DNA from: Flavobacterium sp.
Lineage (GTDB): Bacteria > Bacteroidota > Bacteroidia > Flavobacteriales > Flavobacteriaceae
Direction: 5' to 3'
Assembly (NCBI RefSeq): GCF_039595935.1
Contig: NZ_JBCNKR010000006.1
Location: 1,426,001-1,490,000, forward strand
Length of the DNA: 64,000 nucleotides
The notes under the pieces are model-generated. The model made no database searches, was not told the origin of the DNA, and was given only the letters and a program-made list of their open reading frames with translations. The translations under genes and the position numbers were made by a program. The stretch's first letter is position 1. Every line of letters begins with the position of its first letter. Of the stretch, positions 27,325 to 36,926 are shown piece by piece.

Positions 27325-28188
27325 TTATTTTTTCAAATCTATTTCTTCTGTAACTCCGTCTTTTGTTACTGTTGCAAGAGTATCACATTCTCCGTTTCCA
27401 TAATCAATAGTTGCTAAAGCGCCATTTTTAGTGATAGAAACAATTCCTTTTACTGCAAAAGATTTTCTACATGCAGCATTAAATTCTAATGGAGTTGTAA
27501 TTTCTGCCGAAAAAGTATCTCCATTAGGGAAAGTTGTAGAGCCGCTTCCTGTAACAACAAACACATTATCATCCCAATCAAACCAAGTATCATAACCAGA
27601 AGTCATTTCTTTTACCAAACTACCTTTTCTGGTATACACTTTTCCATCATCAAAAGTAATTGTTAAATCTATCGAAGCCGTTGAAACTGGATGTGGCGTT
27701 ACCAATATATTGGTTTCTTTAATCGTTCTCACAATGCTTTTGCTTCCTTGAAGTTTTCTGCCATTATGATAAAACCCTTCAAATGTATAGCTGATGGTTT
27801 GGGTAGAAGAGCTAAAATCGTTTGAAAAAGACACAACCATTTTTCCTTTTACGGTATTTCCGTTATTCAGTGTACATCCTTCAACACCAAAATCTACGGT
27901 TTTTGTCCAAGTATTATTGGTTAAAACGGTAGTGATTGTGGCACAGCTTGGAAGGAAACTTTTTATTGGTCCACTAGGTTTTGAATTTATGTTAAGCTGA
28001 GCACTAAATTGATCTTCAGCAATATTCGTAACGTCTTCTACAGAGGCATCAATTTTAGCATTAGCTATAATTTCGTCATTTGTAATCGCAGCTGATGATC
28101 CGTCATTTGTTTTTTCATCAGAATTACAGCTAATGAAAAAAGACAATGTAATTATACATGTTCCAATTAATAAAAATTTTGTTTTCAT
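27325..28188 (-). CDS. Hypothetical lipoprotein
   Basis: A 287-residue protein with a lipoprotein signal (MKTKFLLIGTCIITLSFFISC, acylated Cys21) and an acidic Ser/Asn-rich linker. The mature part is predicted as mostly beta strands (KGKMVVSFSNDFSSSTQTIS, ASIDLTITFDDGKVYTRKGS, GIVSITKNGALATIDYGNGE). I do not recognise a family. Its Cys pair (CATI, GCTL) may form a disulfide. Single gene ending at the terminator at 27258-27304. Confidence 0.8.
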   Translation of the reverse strand: MKTKFLLIGTCIITLSFFISCNSDEKTNDGSSAAITNDEIIANAKIDASVEDVTNIAEDQFSAQLNINSKPSGPIKSFLPSCATITTVLTNNTWTKTVDFGVEGCTLNNGNTVKGKMVVSFSNDFSSSTQTISYTFEGFYHNGRKLQGSKSIVRTIKETNILVTPHPVSTASIDLTITFDDGKVYTRKGSLVKEMTSGYDTWFDWDDNVFVVTGSGSTTFPNGDTFSAEITTPLEFNAACRKSFAVKGIVSITKNGALATIDYGNGECDTLATVTKDGVTEEIDLKK

Positions 28189-28331
28189 AAATAAATAGTT
28201 TTGGGTTCTTTTTTAGTTAATGAATTCAAATCAGTATTAGTTAGAGCTATTTTTGGAGGGTGTTTTTAGATTATGATGTAAAATATTAAAATCCTAACCT
28301 AAAATACACAACGTATTTTTATTTAAAATAG

Positions 28332-28339
28332 TATATTTG
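28332..28339 (+). promoter_or_regulatory. -7 promoter box of the polyprenyl synthase gene
   Basis: TATATTTG matches TAnnTTTG, ending eight bases before the ATG at 28348; this predicts a very short leader. Confidence 0.5.
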
Positions 28340-28347
28340 AAACCTAA

Positions 28348-29324
28348 ATGAATATTACGTCTCAAATAAAGCAGCCTATTTTTAACGAGATGGAACTTTT
28401 CGAGAAAAAGTTCCATGAATCGATGACTTCGAAGGTTGCGTTATTAAACCGAATCACTTATTATATCGTAAACCGCAAGGGAAAACAAATGCGTCCGATG
28501 TTTGTTTTTCTTACTGCAAAAATGGTTTCTGGCGGTACTGTAAACGAAAGAACCTATCGCGGTGCTTCGGTAATTGAACTTATTCACACTGCAACTTTGG
28601 TTCACGATGACGTGGTTGATGACAGTAATCGCCGTCGCGGATTTTTCTCAATCAATGCGCTTTGGAAAAATAAAATTGCCGTTTTGGTTGGAGATTATTT
28701 ATTGTCTAAAGGTTTATTGCTTTCTATAGATAATGGTGATTTCGATTTATTGAGAATCATTTCTGTTGCCGTTCGTGAAATGAGCGAAGGAGAATTGCTT
28801 CAAATAGAAAAAGCTCGCCGACTTGATATTACCGAAGATGTTTACTACGAAATCATCAGAAAAAAACAGCAACACTTATTGCGGCTTGTTGTGCGCTTGG
28901 CGCGAAAGCCGTAATTGAAGATGAAATTCAGGTTGAAAATATGCGAAAGTTTGGTGAACTAATCGGAATGGCATTTCAAATCAAAGATGATTTATTTGAT
29001 TATAGCGAAGAAGCCATCGGAAAACCAACCGGAATCGATATTAAAGAGCAAAAAATGACTTTGCCTTTAATTCACGTTTTAAATACTTGTACTCCGCAGG
29101 AAAAAAAGTGGTTGATAAACTCCATCAAAAACCACAACAAAGACAAAAAACGCGTAAAAGAAGTTATTGCCTTTGTAAAAAATAATAATGGTTTGGCTTA
29201 CGCCGAAAACAAAATGGTCGAATTCCAGCAGGAAGCGCTTTCTCTTTTAGAAAACTATCCAGATTCTGAGTTTAAATCAGCTCTTACTTTGATGGTGAAT
29301 TATGTAATTGAGAGAAAGAAATAG
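28348..29324 (+). CDS. Polyprenyl diphosphate synthase, -1 frameshift at an A-run
   Basis: Chain elongation of isoprenoid diphosphates, most likely for the menaquinone side chain. The first aspartate-rich motif (HDDVVDD, from residue 86) with RRRGF lies in the first frame; the second motif (IKDDLFDYSEE) and the C-terminal helices lie in the frame ending at 29324. At 28860-28866 the run of seven A leads into a premature stop; one further A gives the expected join RKKTATLIAACCALGAKAV. About 325 residues in all, normal for the family. Losing the second motif would abolish activity, so a sequencing error or frame recoding is more likely than decay. Confidence 0.85.
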
Positions 29325-29526
29325 TTTCTTTAATTAGAAAATCAGAAAATTTATTAATTAGATAATTGGTTTACTTTGTTGTAAATCAGTTATCTATTTT
29401 TGTTTTATTGGGATTTTGATTTTTTTTATTGAAAATTTTTCTCCCCATGCAACCATTTCAAAACTCTATGCGTCTATGCTAATAGAAGTCTGTTTCTAAA
29501 ACCAAAACCAAACCGAAAGCGTATTA

Positions 29527-30087
29527 ATGAAAATTATTCATTTACATCAAGAAGAAACCAAAATCATAAAGCTGGCTGTCGAAAACAATCGTCAGGCGCA
29601 GCAGCAGATTTACGGTAAATATTCTTCGAAAATGTTAAGCGTTTGCCGACAATATATAAAAGATATTCAGCTGGCAGAAGATGTAATGATAACCGCTTTT
29701 ATGAAAGCCTTTACCAATCTGAAAAACTTTGAACACAAAGGAAGTTTCGAAGGCTGGATTCGGAGAATTATGGTTAACGAATGTATTTCGTATTTAAGAG
29801 TTCAGAAAAAAGTAAGTTTTGCCGAAGATGAATTTTTTACAGAAGAAAGTTTTAATGAAATCGACAGCCAGTTTACGGTAGAACAAATTCAGTTTTTAAT
29901 TGATGCTCTGCCAGATGGTTATAAAATGGTTTTCAATTTATACGCCATCGAAGGATATAAACACAATGAAATTGCCAAGATGTTAGGAATTAATGAAGGA
30001 ACATCGAAATCGCAATTATCGCACGCCAGGAAAATGCTGCAAACACAAATTACTATTTTAAAAAAACAAGATAATGGAACCGAATAA
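29527..30087 (+). CDS. RNA polymerase ECF-type sigma factor
   Basis: A 186-residue sigma-70 family protein. Region 2 is seen at about 25-95 (IYGKYSSKMLSVCRQYI, DVMITAFMKAFTNL, FEGWIRRIMVNECISYLR) and the region 4 helix-turn-helix at about 125-175 (ALPDGYKMVFNLYAIEGYKH, IAKMLGINEGTSKSQL). It directs polymerase to an unknown regulon. The next gene, overlapping by 14 bases, encodes a single-pass membrane protein that is the likely anti-sigma factor, followed by a predicted outer-membrane protein. Confidence 0.93.
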   Translation: MKIIHLHQEETKIIKLAVENNRQAQQQIYGKYSSKMLSVCRQYIKDIQLAEDVMITAFMKAFTNLKNFEHKGSFEGWIRRIMVNECISYLRVQKKVSFAEDEFFTEESFNEIDSQFTVEQIQFLIDALPDGYKMVFNLYAIEGYKHNEIAKMLGINEGTSKSQLSHARKMLQTQITILKKQDNGTE

Positions 30088-30786
30088 TTTTGAAAAGGAT
30101 TTCCGTGAAAAATTAAATCAACGCAAAATTGAACCTAGTGAAAAAGCCTGGGATCGATTAGACGCTATGTTGAGTATCGCCGAAGAAAAAAGCCAAAGAA
30201 AAATAAAAAATGGTTTTATATAGCTGCGAGTATTATTGGTTTTTTATTGGTTGGAACTTTCTTTTTCAATCAAAAGAAAAATTCAGTTGAAGTTGTTAAA
30301 AGTGTTGTAATCGAAGAAAATATTAAAACAAATTCTGTTACAAAACCAATCTTAAATAAAGCTGATTCAGTTCAGGCTGAAACAGTAATTGTTGAAAAAG
30401 CTTTGACAGAAACTTCAAATCAAAAATCAAATAAAAAAGAAAACAACTTTAATCAAACACTAAATAAAACTAGTAAAAATGAATCAAATCAAATAGAGGA
30501 GTCTTCAATCATCAATAATCAGGAAAAACAATCAATCAACAATCAAAGTGCAGTTGCCGAAAATTCTAAAAAAGAAAATGTAGACCAATTATTAGAAACG
30601 GCCGAGAATAAAGTTTTAGCAGAAAATCCGGTAAAAAAAGCAAAAGTAAGAGTAAATGCAGCCGATTTGCTTAATCAGGTCGATGGTGAACTTGAACTTT
30701 CGTTTCGGGAAAAAGTAATCACAAAAGTCAATAAAAACTACCAAACGGTAAAAGTTGCTTTAGCGAATAGAAATCAGCAGGAGTAA
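30074..30786 (+). CDS. Probable anti-sigma factor, single-pass membrane protein, frameshifted
   Basis: From ATG 30074 the frame reads MEPNNFEKDFREKLNQRKIE and stops early at about 30223. One extra A in the run at 30186-30191 gives EEKKPKKNKKWFYIAASIIG and a continuous protein to 30786. It then has a cytoplasmic N-terminus of about 45 residues, one membrane helix (FYIAASIIGFLLVGTFFF), and a long Lys/Asn/Glu-rich periplasmic part. This layout and the 14-base overlap with the sigma gene fit a membrane-bound anti-sigma factor. No zinc-binding HxxxCxxC motif is present. The shift is probably an assembly error. Confidence 0.7.
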
Positions 30787-30799
30787 GGCTAGATTTTTA

Positions 30800-30855
30800 G
30801 AAGCAGGAAGCAGGAAGCAGGAAGTAAGAAGCAAGAAGAAAGAAGAAAGAAAAAA
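30800..30855 (+). repeat. Heptanucleotide tandem array (GAAGCAG)n
   Basis: Eight successive 7-base units: three of GAAGCAG and then decayed forms (GAAGTAA, GAAGCAA, GAAGAAA twice, GAAAAAA). Purine-only on this strand, directly behind the anti-sigma gene stop. Confidence 0.85.
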
Positions 30856-30885
30856 GAGAGCAAGAATAAAAAATATAGATTTAAA

Positions 30886-30930
30886 GTTCCGAAGGAACGA
30901 TCCATATCGTAGCGCCGGATTTTAATCCGG
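30886..30930 (+). repeat. Two REP-like hairpins
   Basis: GTTCC-GAA-GGAAC at 30886-30898 followed by GATCCATATCGTAG, then CCGGATT-TT-AATCCGG at 30915-30930. The first resembles the hairpin-plus-tail elements behind rlmN. Confidence 0.6.
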
Positions 30931-30941
30931 GGGGAGATAGA

Positions 30942-30996
30942 ATTCACAATTAACCATTCACAATTAACCATTCACAATTAACCATTCACAATTAAA
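30942..30996 (+). repeat. 14-bp tandem repeat, nearly four copies
   Basis: The unit ATTCACAATTAACC is repeated three times exactly plus a partial fourth. The unit itself looks like two related heptamers (ATTCACA, ATTAACC). It lies upstream of the 31034 gene. Confidence 0.85.
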
Positions 30997-31033
30997 AAAT
31001 ATCATCAATCACAATCAATAAAAAAAATCAATC

Positions 31034-32062
31034 ATGAAAAATTTTACCATTTACCTCGTAATCCTCGTTTTCTTATTTGTAAGCAAAGTTCTGGGACAAG
31101 AAACTTTCGAATCTGAAACAAAAAGAATAGCCAATAAAATTGAGAAGATTACAAAAGAAGAAAAAGAAGCTTTAAAGGAAGAAGTTGAAGCAGTAAATGT
31201 TCAGTTATCAGAAGGAAAAATTACACAGGAACAGGCCGATAAGCGTAAAAAAGAATTGGCAGAAGCTAGAGCAGTAATTATGGAAGAGAAAATTACTTTG
31301 GCTCAAAACGAACTAAACGATTTAGTGCAGAAAAAAGTCGACGGAAAAATCAAAGAAGATTCTTCGAGAGTGTATATGATTCGCTGGAAATCTCCAAAAC
31401 AGCATAAAGATTCTATTCATGGCGAAAAAAGAACAACATCGCAGTTTGTGTTTGCGATGGGTTTAAACAACACTATGGTCGACGGAAAACTACAGGATTC
31501 AAATTATAGTTTTATAGGCTCGCATTTCTACGAATGGGGTTTTACCTATAATTCAAGATTAATGAAAAACGACAATCTGCTTCATGCAAAATACGGACTT
31601 TCATTAATGTATAATAACATTCGAGCAACAGATAACAGAAGTTTTGTTGTAAACGGCGATCAGACAGACCTTGAAGTAAATCCGGTACATTTAACAGAAT
31701 CTCGTTTTAGAAATGTGTATTTGGTGCTTCCGGTACATTTAGAATTTGATTTTACAAGACCGATAGAAAAAAATGGGAAAACCTATTTTAAAACACATAA
31801 AAGTTTTCGTTTTGGAGTGGGTGGTTATGCCGGAATCAACGTAAAATCAAAGCAAATTTTGAAGTTTGAAGAAGATGATTTAAAATACAAAACGAGAATA
31901 AAAGGCGATTATAATGTAAATAATTTTATTTACGGTTTGAGTTCTTACATTGGTTACAGAGATGTGAGTTTGTATCTTAAATACGATCTGAATCCGTTGT
32001 TTCAGGATAATTTAGTGAAAGAGAATAATATTTCTTTAGGATTACGTTTCGATTTAAATTAA
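31034..32062 (+). CDS. Predicted outer-membrane beta-barrel protein with coiled-coil N-terminus
   Basis: A 342-residue protein with a signal peptide (FTIYLVILVFLFVSKVLGQ), a charged coiled-coil region of about residues 20-100 (IANKIEKITKEEKEALKEEV and following) and a C-terminal barrel of amphipathic strands ending in NNISLGLRFDLN, with the aromatic/hydrophobic C-terminal strand expected for outer-membrane insertion. No family name is recognised. Its place behind the sigma/anti-sigma genes, although separated by 247 bases of repeats, suggests it may be under the control of that sigma factor. Confidence 0.8.
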   Translation: MKNFTIYLVILVFLFVSKVLGQETFESETKRIANKIEKITKEEKEALKEEVEAVNVQLSEGKITQEQADKRKKELAEARAVIMEEKITLAQNELNDLVQKKVDGKIKEDSSRVYMIRWKSPKQHKDSIHGEKRTTSQFVFAMGLNNTMVDGKLQDSNYSFIGSHFYEWGFTYNSRLMKNDNLLHAKYGLSLMYNNIRATDNRSFVVNGDQTDLEVNPVHLTESRFRNVYLVLPVHLEFDFTRPIEKNGKTYFKTHKSFRFGVGGYAGINVKSKQILKFEEDDLKYKTRIKGDYNVNNFIYGLSSYIGYRDVSLYLKYDLNPLFQDNLVKENNISLGLRFDLN

Positions 32063-32181
32063 AAATAAAGTTGAGTTTAGTAAGTAGAAAAAGTGCTTCG
32101 AAAGAGGCACTTTTTTTTGTAAATTCAGGTTTGATTTGTGTACTTTTACAGGCTCTAATTTTTAAAAAATAATCTAACGTT

Positions 32182-34251
32182 TTGATTTCACAAAGTACCA
32201 TAGACGCCGTTTTTGAAACTGCTCGAGTAGAGGAGGTTATTGGCGATTTTGTTAATTTAAAGCGTGCAGGAAGTAACTTTAAAGGATTAAGCCCGTTTTC
32301 AGATGAGCGCTCGCCTTCTTTTATGGTATCTCCTGCAAAAGGTATCTGGAAAGATTTTAGTTCCGGAAAAGGAGGAAATTCCGTTGCCTTTTTGATGGAA
32401 CATTCCCATTTTACATATCCCGAAGCTATTCGTTATTTAGCTAAAAAATACAATATCGAAATTGAGGAAACCGAGCAGACAGAGGCTGAAAAAGCCATAA
32501 CAGATGTTCGTGAAAGTATGTATCTGGTTTCAGAATTTGCGGCGAAGTATTTTCAGGATGTTTTAATTAATTCTGAAGAAGGAAAAGCAATTGGTTTATC
32601 TTACTTTAAAGAAAGAGGATTTACAAATGAAACCATCAAAAAATTTGCTTTAGGATATTCTCCTGAAACCTGGGATGCTTTAACAAAAGAAGCTCTGGGA
32701 AAAGGATATAAGCTGGAATTTCTGGAAAGCACAGGTTTAACCATTGCGAGAGAAGATCGTCCTTTTGACCGTTTTAAAGGGCGTGTAATGTTCCCTATTC
32801 ACAGTATGTCGGGACGTGTTTTGGGTTTTGGAGGACGTATTTTAACCAACGATAAAAAAGCAGCAAAATACCTCAATTCACCAGAAAGTGATATTTACCA
32901 TAAAAGCAGAGTACTTTACGGAATTTTTCAGGCAAAGCAGGCTATAGCCAAACAAAATAATTGTTATCTCGTTGAAGGTTACACCGATGTAATTCAGTTT
33001 AATCAGGCCGGAATCGAAAATGTAGTTGCTTCTTCGGGAACAGCTTTAACACCAGATCAAATCCGATTAGTAAATCGTTTAACGCGAAATATTACCGTAC
33101 TTTTTGATGGAGATGCTGCCGGACTTCGTGCTTCTATTCGAGGTATCGATTTAATTCTGGAAGAAGGAATGAACGTTAGAGTTTGTGCTTTCCCCGATGG
33201 AGAAGATCCGGATAGTTTTGCCAGAAAAAATTCGCATGACGATTTAGTGCGGTATTTAGAAGAAAACAGTAAAGATTTTATACAGTTTAAAGCTTCTATT
33301 TTGATGGGAGAAGCCAAAAACGATCCTATAAAAAAAGCCGATTTAATCCGAGATATGGTTGCCAGTATTTCGAAAATACCGGACAGAATTCAGCGCGAAG
33401 TTTATATTCAGGAATGTGCCCGAATTATGGATATTTCTGAACAAGTTTTAGTAAGTACGCTGGCACAGCTGATTCAAAAAGATCTTTCTGAAGCAAATAA
33501 AAGACAAAAACAGGAACAAAAACCTTTTGAGGTTGTTAGAAACCAGCCTTCAAAACAAGCCAATTATTCAGGAGGAGATCCGGAAGATCCGCGAACCGGG
33601 CCGCCCGAGGATTATTATCCTGGTGATATGGGACATCAGCAAGGACCTGAAAAAGTAGATATTTTATACGGTTTCGAAAGAAAGATTATCGAAATACTAT
33701 TGTTGTACGGAAATGTTTTAGAAGACTTTGAAGATGTTTTCTTAAAAGCAGATGAAGAAGGGAATGTAAAAGAGGTTTCTGAAAAAAGAAAATATAAGGT
33801 TTACGAGAAAATTTATCTAAGTCTGCAGGAAGACGAGGTAGAACTATCAAATCAATTATTTCAGAATATTTTTAATGGATTAATTGATTTTTATAATCAA
33901 AATGAAACGTTTAGTTTAGATAAATATCTAATGCATTTACAGCCTGAATTTGCTCAGGAAGTAACCAATATTCTGATGGAAGACGAAAAAGTAACCATTC
34001 ATAATTGGGAAGGACAAAATATTTATCCGAAACATAAAAACGTAACTATTGAGCAAAATGTTTCTGATACAATTTTTTCCATGAGATGGTTTTTGGTTTC
34101 AAAACTGATTCATGAATTGAAAAACACACTGATTACAGATCCTCAGGAAGATAATTCAGAATTGTTATCGATGGTGGTTGATTATTCGAAACTATTGAAT
34201 AATTTCTCTAAAAAGCTCGGAAGGGTAGTAGTGCCTTACCATGGCGGGTAA
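32182..34251 (+). CDS. dnaG: DNA primase DnaG
   Basis: Makes RNA primers at the replication fork. The 689-residue protein starts at TTG (MISQSTIDAVFETARVEEVI), the normal family N-terminus. The zinc-ribbon region (about 34-65) keeps the fold-defining sequence (FKGLSPFSDERSPSFMVSP) but all four ligand positions are changed (S37, S40, D58, S61). The TOPRIM domain carries LVEGYTDV (Glu near 265) and FDGDAAG (near 308). A proline/glycine-rich linker at about 450-490 precedes the C-terminal helicase-binding domain. It ends at a terminator at 34257. Confidence 0.95.
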   Translation: MISQSTIDAVFETARVEEVIGDFVNLKRAGSNFKGLSPFSDERSPSFMVSPAKGIWKDFSSGKGGNSVAFLMEHSHFTYPEAIRYLAKKYNIEIEETEQTEAEKAITDVRESMYLVSEFAAKYFQDVLINSEEGKAIGLSYFKERGFTNETIKKFALGYSPETWDALTKEALGKGYKLEFLESTGLTIAREDRPFDRFKGRVMFPIHSMSGRVLGFGGRILTNDKKAAKYLNSPESDIYHKSRVLYGIFQAKQAIAKQNNCYLVEGYTDVIQFNQAGIENVVASSGTALTPDQIRLVNRLTRNITVLFDGDAAGLRASIRGIDLILEEGMNVRVCAFPDGEDPDSFARKNSHDDLVRYLEENSKDFIQFKASILMGEAKNDPIKKADLIRDMVASISKIPDRIQREVYIQECARIMDISEQVLVSTLAQLIQKDLSEANKRQKQEQKPFEVVRNQPSKQANYSGGDPEDPRTGPPEDYYPGDMGHQQGPEKVDILYGFERKIIEILLLYGNVLEDFEDVFLKADEEGNVKEVSEKRKYKVYEKIYLSLQEDEVELSNQLFQNIFNGLIDFYNQNETFSLDKYLMHLQPEFAQEVTNILMEDEKVTIHNWEGQNIYPKHKNVTIEQNVSDTIFSMRWFLVSKLIHELKNTLITDPQEDNSELLSMVVDYSKLLNNFSKKLGRVVVPYHGG

Positions 34252-34256
34252 AAATC

Positions 34257-34294
34257 AAAAAGCTCTATACTGATTAACAATATAGAGCTTTTTT
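34257..34294 (+). terminator. Terminator of dnaG
   Basis: Stem AAAAAGCTCTATA with its complement, 11-base loop, followed by a T run. Confidence 0.85.
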
Positions 34295-34341
34295 TATGGT
34301 TGATGATTCTGCCCAAGCAAATCAAATTCCCATCAAATTAA

Positions 34342-34971
34342 TTAGATAATTTCTAAAGTTTTAGCTTTGTTAACTAAGTCAACTAAGTTAGTAACGTTTA
34401 ATTTCGTTAATAATCTTAGTTTGTAAGTACTGATCGTTTTTTCGTTCAGACTTAAGATTTTAGAAATCTCGTTGTTTTTCTTACCATCACTTAAATAACG
34501 TAAAACCTCGATTTCACGGTTAGAAAGTTTTCTGTACAAACGTTCGCTCTTGCTTTGTTTAGCAATAAGGGCCATGTTTTTGCGAACTGTTTCGTTGATG
34601 ATAATTTTTCCTTCGTGTACTTTAATAATAGAAAGACCTAAAGTTTCAAGTTTTTCTGTTTTGTGTACATACCCAGATACTCCAGCTTTAATAGCATTTG
34701 GAGCATACATTTGCTCAGCTAGGTCACTGAAAATTACAATTTTTGTCTTTGGGAAATTTTTCAAGATTGATTTTACTTCGAAGATACTTGAAAGACCTTC
34801 TAATTCTAAATCTAAGATTAGAATATCGATCTCCTTCGTTTGAAGAATATCTCTAACCATTGAAAAATTGCCTACGTTGGCAACAATTGAAATTTGATCG
34901 TGGTCTTTGAAATAAGACTTAACGCCAAAGTGAGTCACAGGATGATTGTCTGCAAGACATACTTTAATCAT
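34342..34971 (-). CDS. NarL/FixJ-type response regulator
   Basis: A 209-residue two-domain regulator. The receiver domain (1-125) has the acidic D8, the phosphoacceptor D54 in LILDLELEG, and the conserved Lys in the YVHKTEKLE segment; the LuxR-type helix-turn-helix lies at about 145-205 (LSNREIEVLRYLSDGKKNNE, NEKTISTYKLRLLTKL). No histidine kinase is adjacent, so it is an orphan; its regulon cannot be predicted. Confidence 0.93.
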   Translation of the reverse strand: MIKVCLADNHPVTHFGVKSYFKDHDQISIVANVGNFSMVRDILQTKEIDILILDLELEGLSSIFEVKSILKNFPKTKIVIFSDLAEQMYAPNAIKAGVSGYVHKTEKLETLGLSIIKVHEGKIIINETVRKNMALIAKQSKSERLYRKLSNREIEVLRYLSDGKKNNEISKILSLNEKTISTYKLRLLTKLNVTNLVDLVNKAKTLEII

Positions 34972-35063
34972 AATTTTACCTTTTTAGAATTGTTATCATG
35001 TTTTTGGAGCTGTAAAATTAATAAATAAATTCTGTAATTAATTATTGACAAATGTTAAAAAAA

Positions 35064-35870
35064 TTATTTTAACGTTTTTGGGATCAAACAAACGGGTATT
35101 GCTTCCATTTTATGCTTGTTGCTGGTGTTTAATCTTTTATAAATTTCAAAGACAGATTTTTCTCTCCCATTAAAGTCATCTGCTGATTTTCCTGACTCTG
35201 CGGCAATCATTGCCCATTCAAGTTCGTCATAACTAGCGCCTAATTGATCTTCATCGGTTCTGTTATCTCCAAAAAGTCCGTCAGTTGGAGCAGCTGTTAA
35301 AATTGATTCCGGAACTGTTAAATACTCTCCTAAAGCATAAACATCAGATTTCATTAAATCGGCAATTGGACTTAAGTCGACACCTCCATCACCATATTTT
35401 GTGTAGAATCCTACACCGAAATCTTCTACCTTATTCCCTGTTCCGGCCACTAAAAGCCCGTGAATTCCAGCTAGATAGTATAAAGAAGTCATTCTTAATC
35501 GTGCTCTTGTGTTGGCTAGCGATAAATTAACTTTTGTTGAATCTTTTGAAGTAGGCACAGCTGCTTTAAAAGCCTCAAAAGTGTCAGTTAAATCAGTCTT
35601 AACACTTGAGACATTTGAAAAACGTTTTTTTAGCTGCTCAATATGTTCTCTTCCTCTTGATACCTGACTTTCAGCTTGATGTATCGGCATTTCAACGCAT
35701 AAAACTTGCAAACCGGTCTGCGCACACAAGGTAGAAGTCACTGCTGAGTCAATTCCACCTGAGATTCCGATTACAAAACCATTTACTTTTGCATTAGCCG
35801 CATAGTTTTTTAACCATTCAACAATATGTGTATTTACTTTTTCTGTCTGAATTGTGCTTTTTTTAGCCAT
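35064..35870 (-). CDS. nadE: NH3-dependent NAD(+) synthetase
   Basis: Amidates nicotinic acid adenine dinucleotide in the last step of NAD synthesis. The PP-loop GISGGIDS lies at residues 35-42; LANTRARLRMTSLYYLA and VAGTGNKVEDFGVGFYTKYG are typical synthetase segments, and PTDGLFGDNRTDEDQLGASY is the P2 loop region. At 268 residues it has no glutaminase domain, so it should use ammonia. Divergent from gldB. Confidence 0.95.
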   Translation of the reverse strand: MAKKSTIQTEKVNTHIVEWLKNYAANAKVNGFVIGISGGIDSAVTSTLCAQTGLQVLCVEMPIHQAESQVSRGREHIEQLKKRFSNVSSVKTDLTDTFEAFKAAVPTSKDSTKVNLSLANTRARLRMTSLYYLAGIHGLLVAGTGNKVEDFGVGFYTKYGDGGVDLSPIADLMKSDVYALGEYLTVPESILTAAPTDGLFGDNRTDEDQLGASYDELEWAMIAAESGKSADDFNGREKSVFEIYKRLNTSNKHKMEAIPVCLIPKTLK

Positions 35871-35899
35871 AATAGTTCAAGTTTTAAGATGGAGGGATG

Positions 35900-35907
35900 T
35901 ATATTTG
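35900..35907 (+). promoter_or_regulatory. -7 promoter box of gldBC
   Basis: TATATTTG matches TAnnTTTG, with TTTT about 15-18 bases upstream, and lies 65 bases before the gldB ATG. Confidence 0.55.
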
Positions 35908-35972
35908 CAGAATTATTTTTTTAAGTAAAAAAATACCTAAAAATCCAGCAACACAAATCTAAATAAAATAAA

Positions 35973-36926
35973 ATGAAAATGTATCGCTTTGTAGTGGTTC
36001 TGTGCTTGTTTTTTTTGTCTTGTGACCAAAAAACAAAGGTTGAAAAAGAAGTAGAAGAAATTCCGGTTGATATTAAAGTTGAACGCTTTGATAAAGCGTT
36101 TTTTGAAACCAAACCTGAAGATCTTTCTAAATTAAAAAAACAATATCCATACTTTTTTCCTGGAAATGATGATAATATCTGGCTTCAAAAAATGAAAGAG
36201 CCAATTTGGAGAGAAGTCTACGAAGAAGTACAAAAAAAATACAGCAACTTTGAGCCTGTTCGCGAAGAATTCAATGAACTTTTTAAACACGTAAAATATT
36301 ATTTCCCAAAAACTAAAACTCCAAAAGTAGTTACTGTAATTGGAGAAATGGACTATAATGCAAAGGCAATTTATGCAGACAGTCTGGTTGTGGTTGCTTT
36401 GGAGTTGTATTTAGGCAAAGATCATAAGTTTTATGAGTTTCCTAATTATATAAAATACAATTTTGAAGAAAGACAAATTATGCCGGATGTGGTTTCGAGT
36501 TTTACATACAGAAACATCCCGGCTTTTCCTGATAAAAATTTAGTTTCACAAATGATTTTTGAAGGGAAACAGCTGTATGCAAAAGATTTGCTTTTGCCAA
36601 ATTATACAGATGCAGAAAAAATGGGATATACGCCCGAACAAATAAAATGGTGTGAAGAAAATGAAAGCTATATGTGGCGATATTTTCTTGAAAATGAAAT
36701 GTTGTATAGTTTAGATCCTAAACTTACAACCCGATTTATAGCACCTGCTCCATTCTCTAAATTTTATTTAGAAATAGATAATGATTCTCCGGGAAGGGTT
36801 GGGGCCTGGATAGGCTGGCAGATTGTTCGTTCGTACATGAAGAATAACAATGTATCGCTGTCGGAATTATTAAAAGTAAACGCAAAAGAAATTTTCGAAA
36901 AGTCAAAATATAAACCTAAGAAATAA
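35973..36926 (+). CDS. gldB: Gliding motility lipoprotein GldB
   Basis: A 317-residue lipoprotein (signal MKMYRFVVVLCLFFLSC, acylated Cys17). The sequence matches the GldB family along its length, including VDIKVERFDKAFFETKPEDL, YFPKTKTPKVVTVIGEMDYN and WCEENESYMWRYFLENEML. GldB is essential for surface gliding in Flavobacterium johnsoniae and is needed for the gliding/type IX secretion machinery. The stop overlaps the gldC start (TAATG), and the pair shares a promoter facing away from nadE. Confidence 0.94.
   Translation: MKMYRFVVVLCLFFLSCDQKTKVEKEVEEIPVDIKVERFDKAFFETKPEDLSKLKKQYPYFFPGNDDNIWLQKMKEPIWREVYEEVQKKYSNFEPVREEFNELFKHVKYYFPKTKTPKVVTVIGEMDYNAKAIYADSLVVVALELYLGKDHKFYEFPNYIKYNFEERQIMPDVVSSFTYRNIPAFPDKNLVSQMIFEGKQLYAKDLLLPNYTDAEKMGYTPEQIKWCEENESYMWRYFLENEMLYSLDPKLTTRFIAPAPFSKFYLEIDNDSPGRVGAWIGWQIVRSYMKNNNVSLSELLKVNAKEIFEKSKYKPKK

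Noticed and set aside
30789..30971. 60-codon minus-strand open frame
   Set aside because: It is made of the tandem repeats (GAAGCAG and ATTCACAATTAACC arrays) and has no gene-like features.
30800..30996. Possible CRISPR array
   Set aside because: Repeats are direct, 7 or 14 bases long with no spacers, and no cas gene is near.
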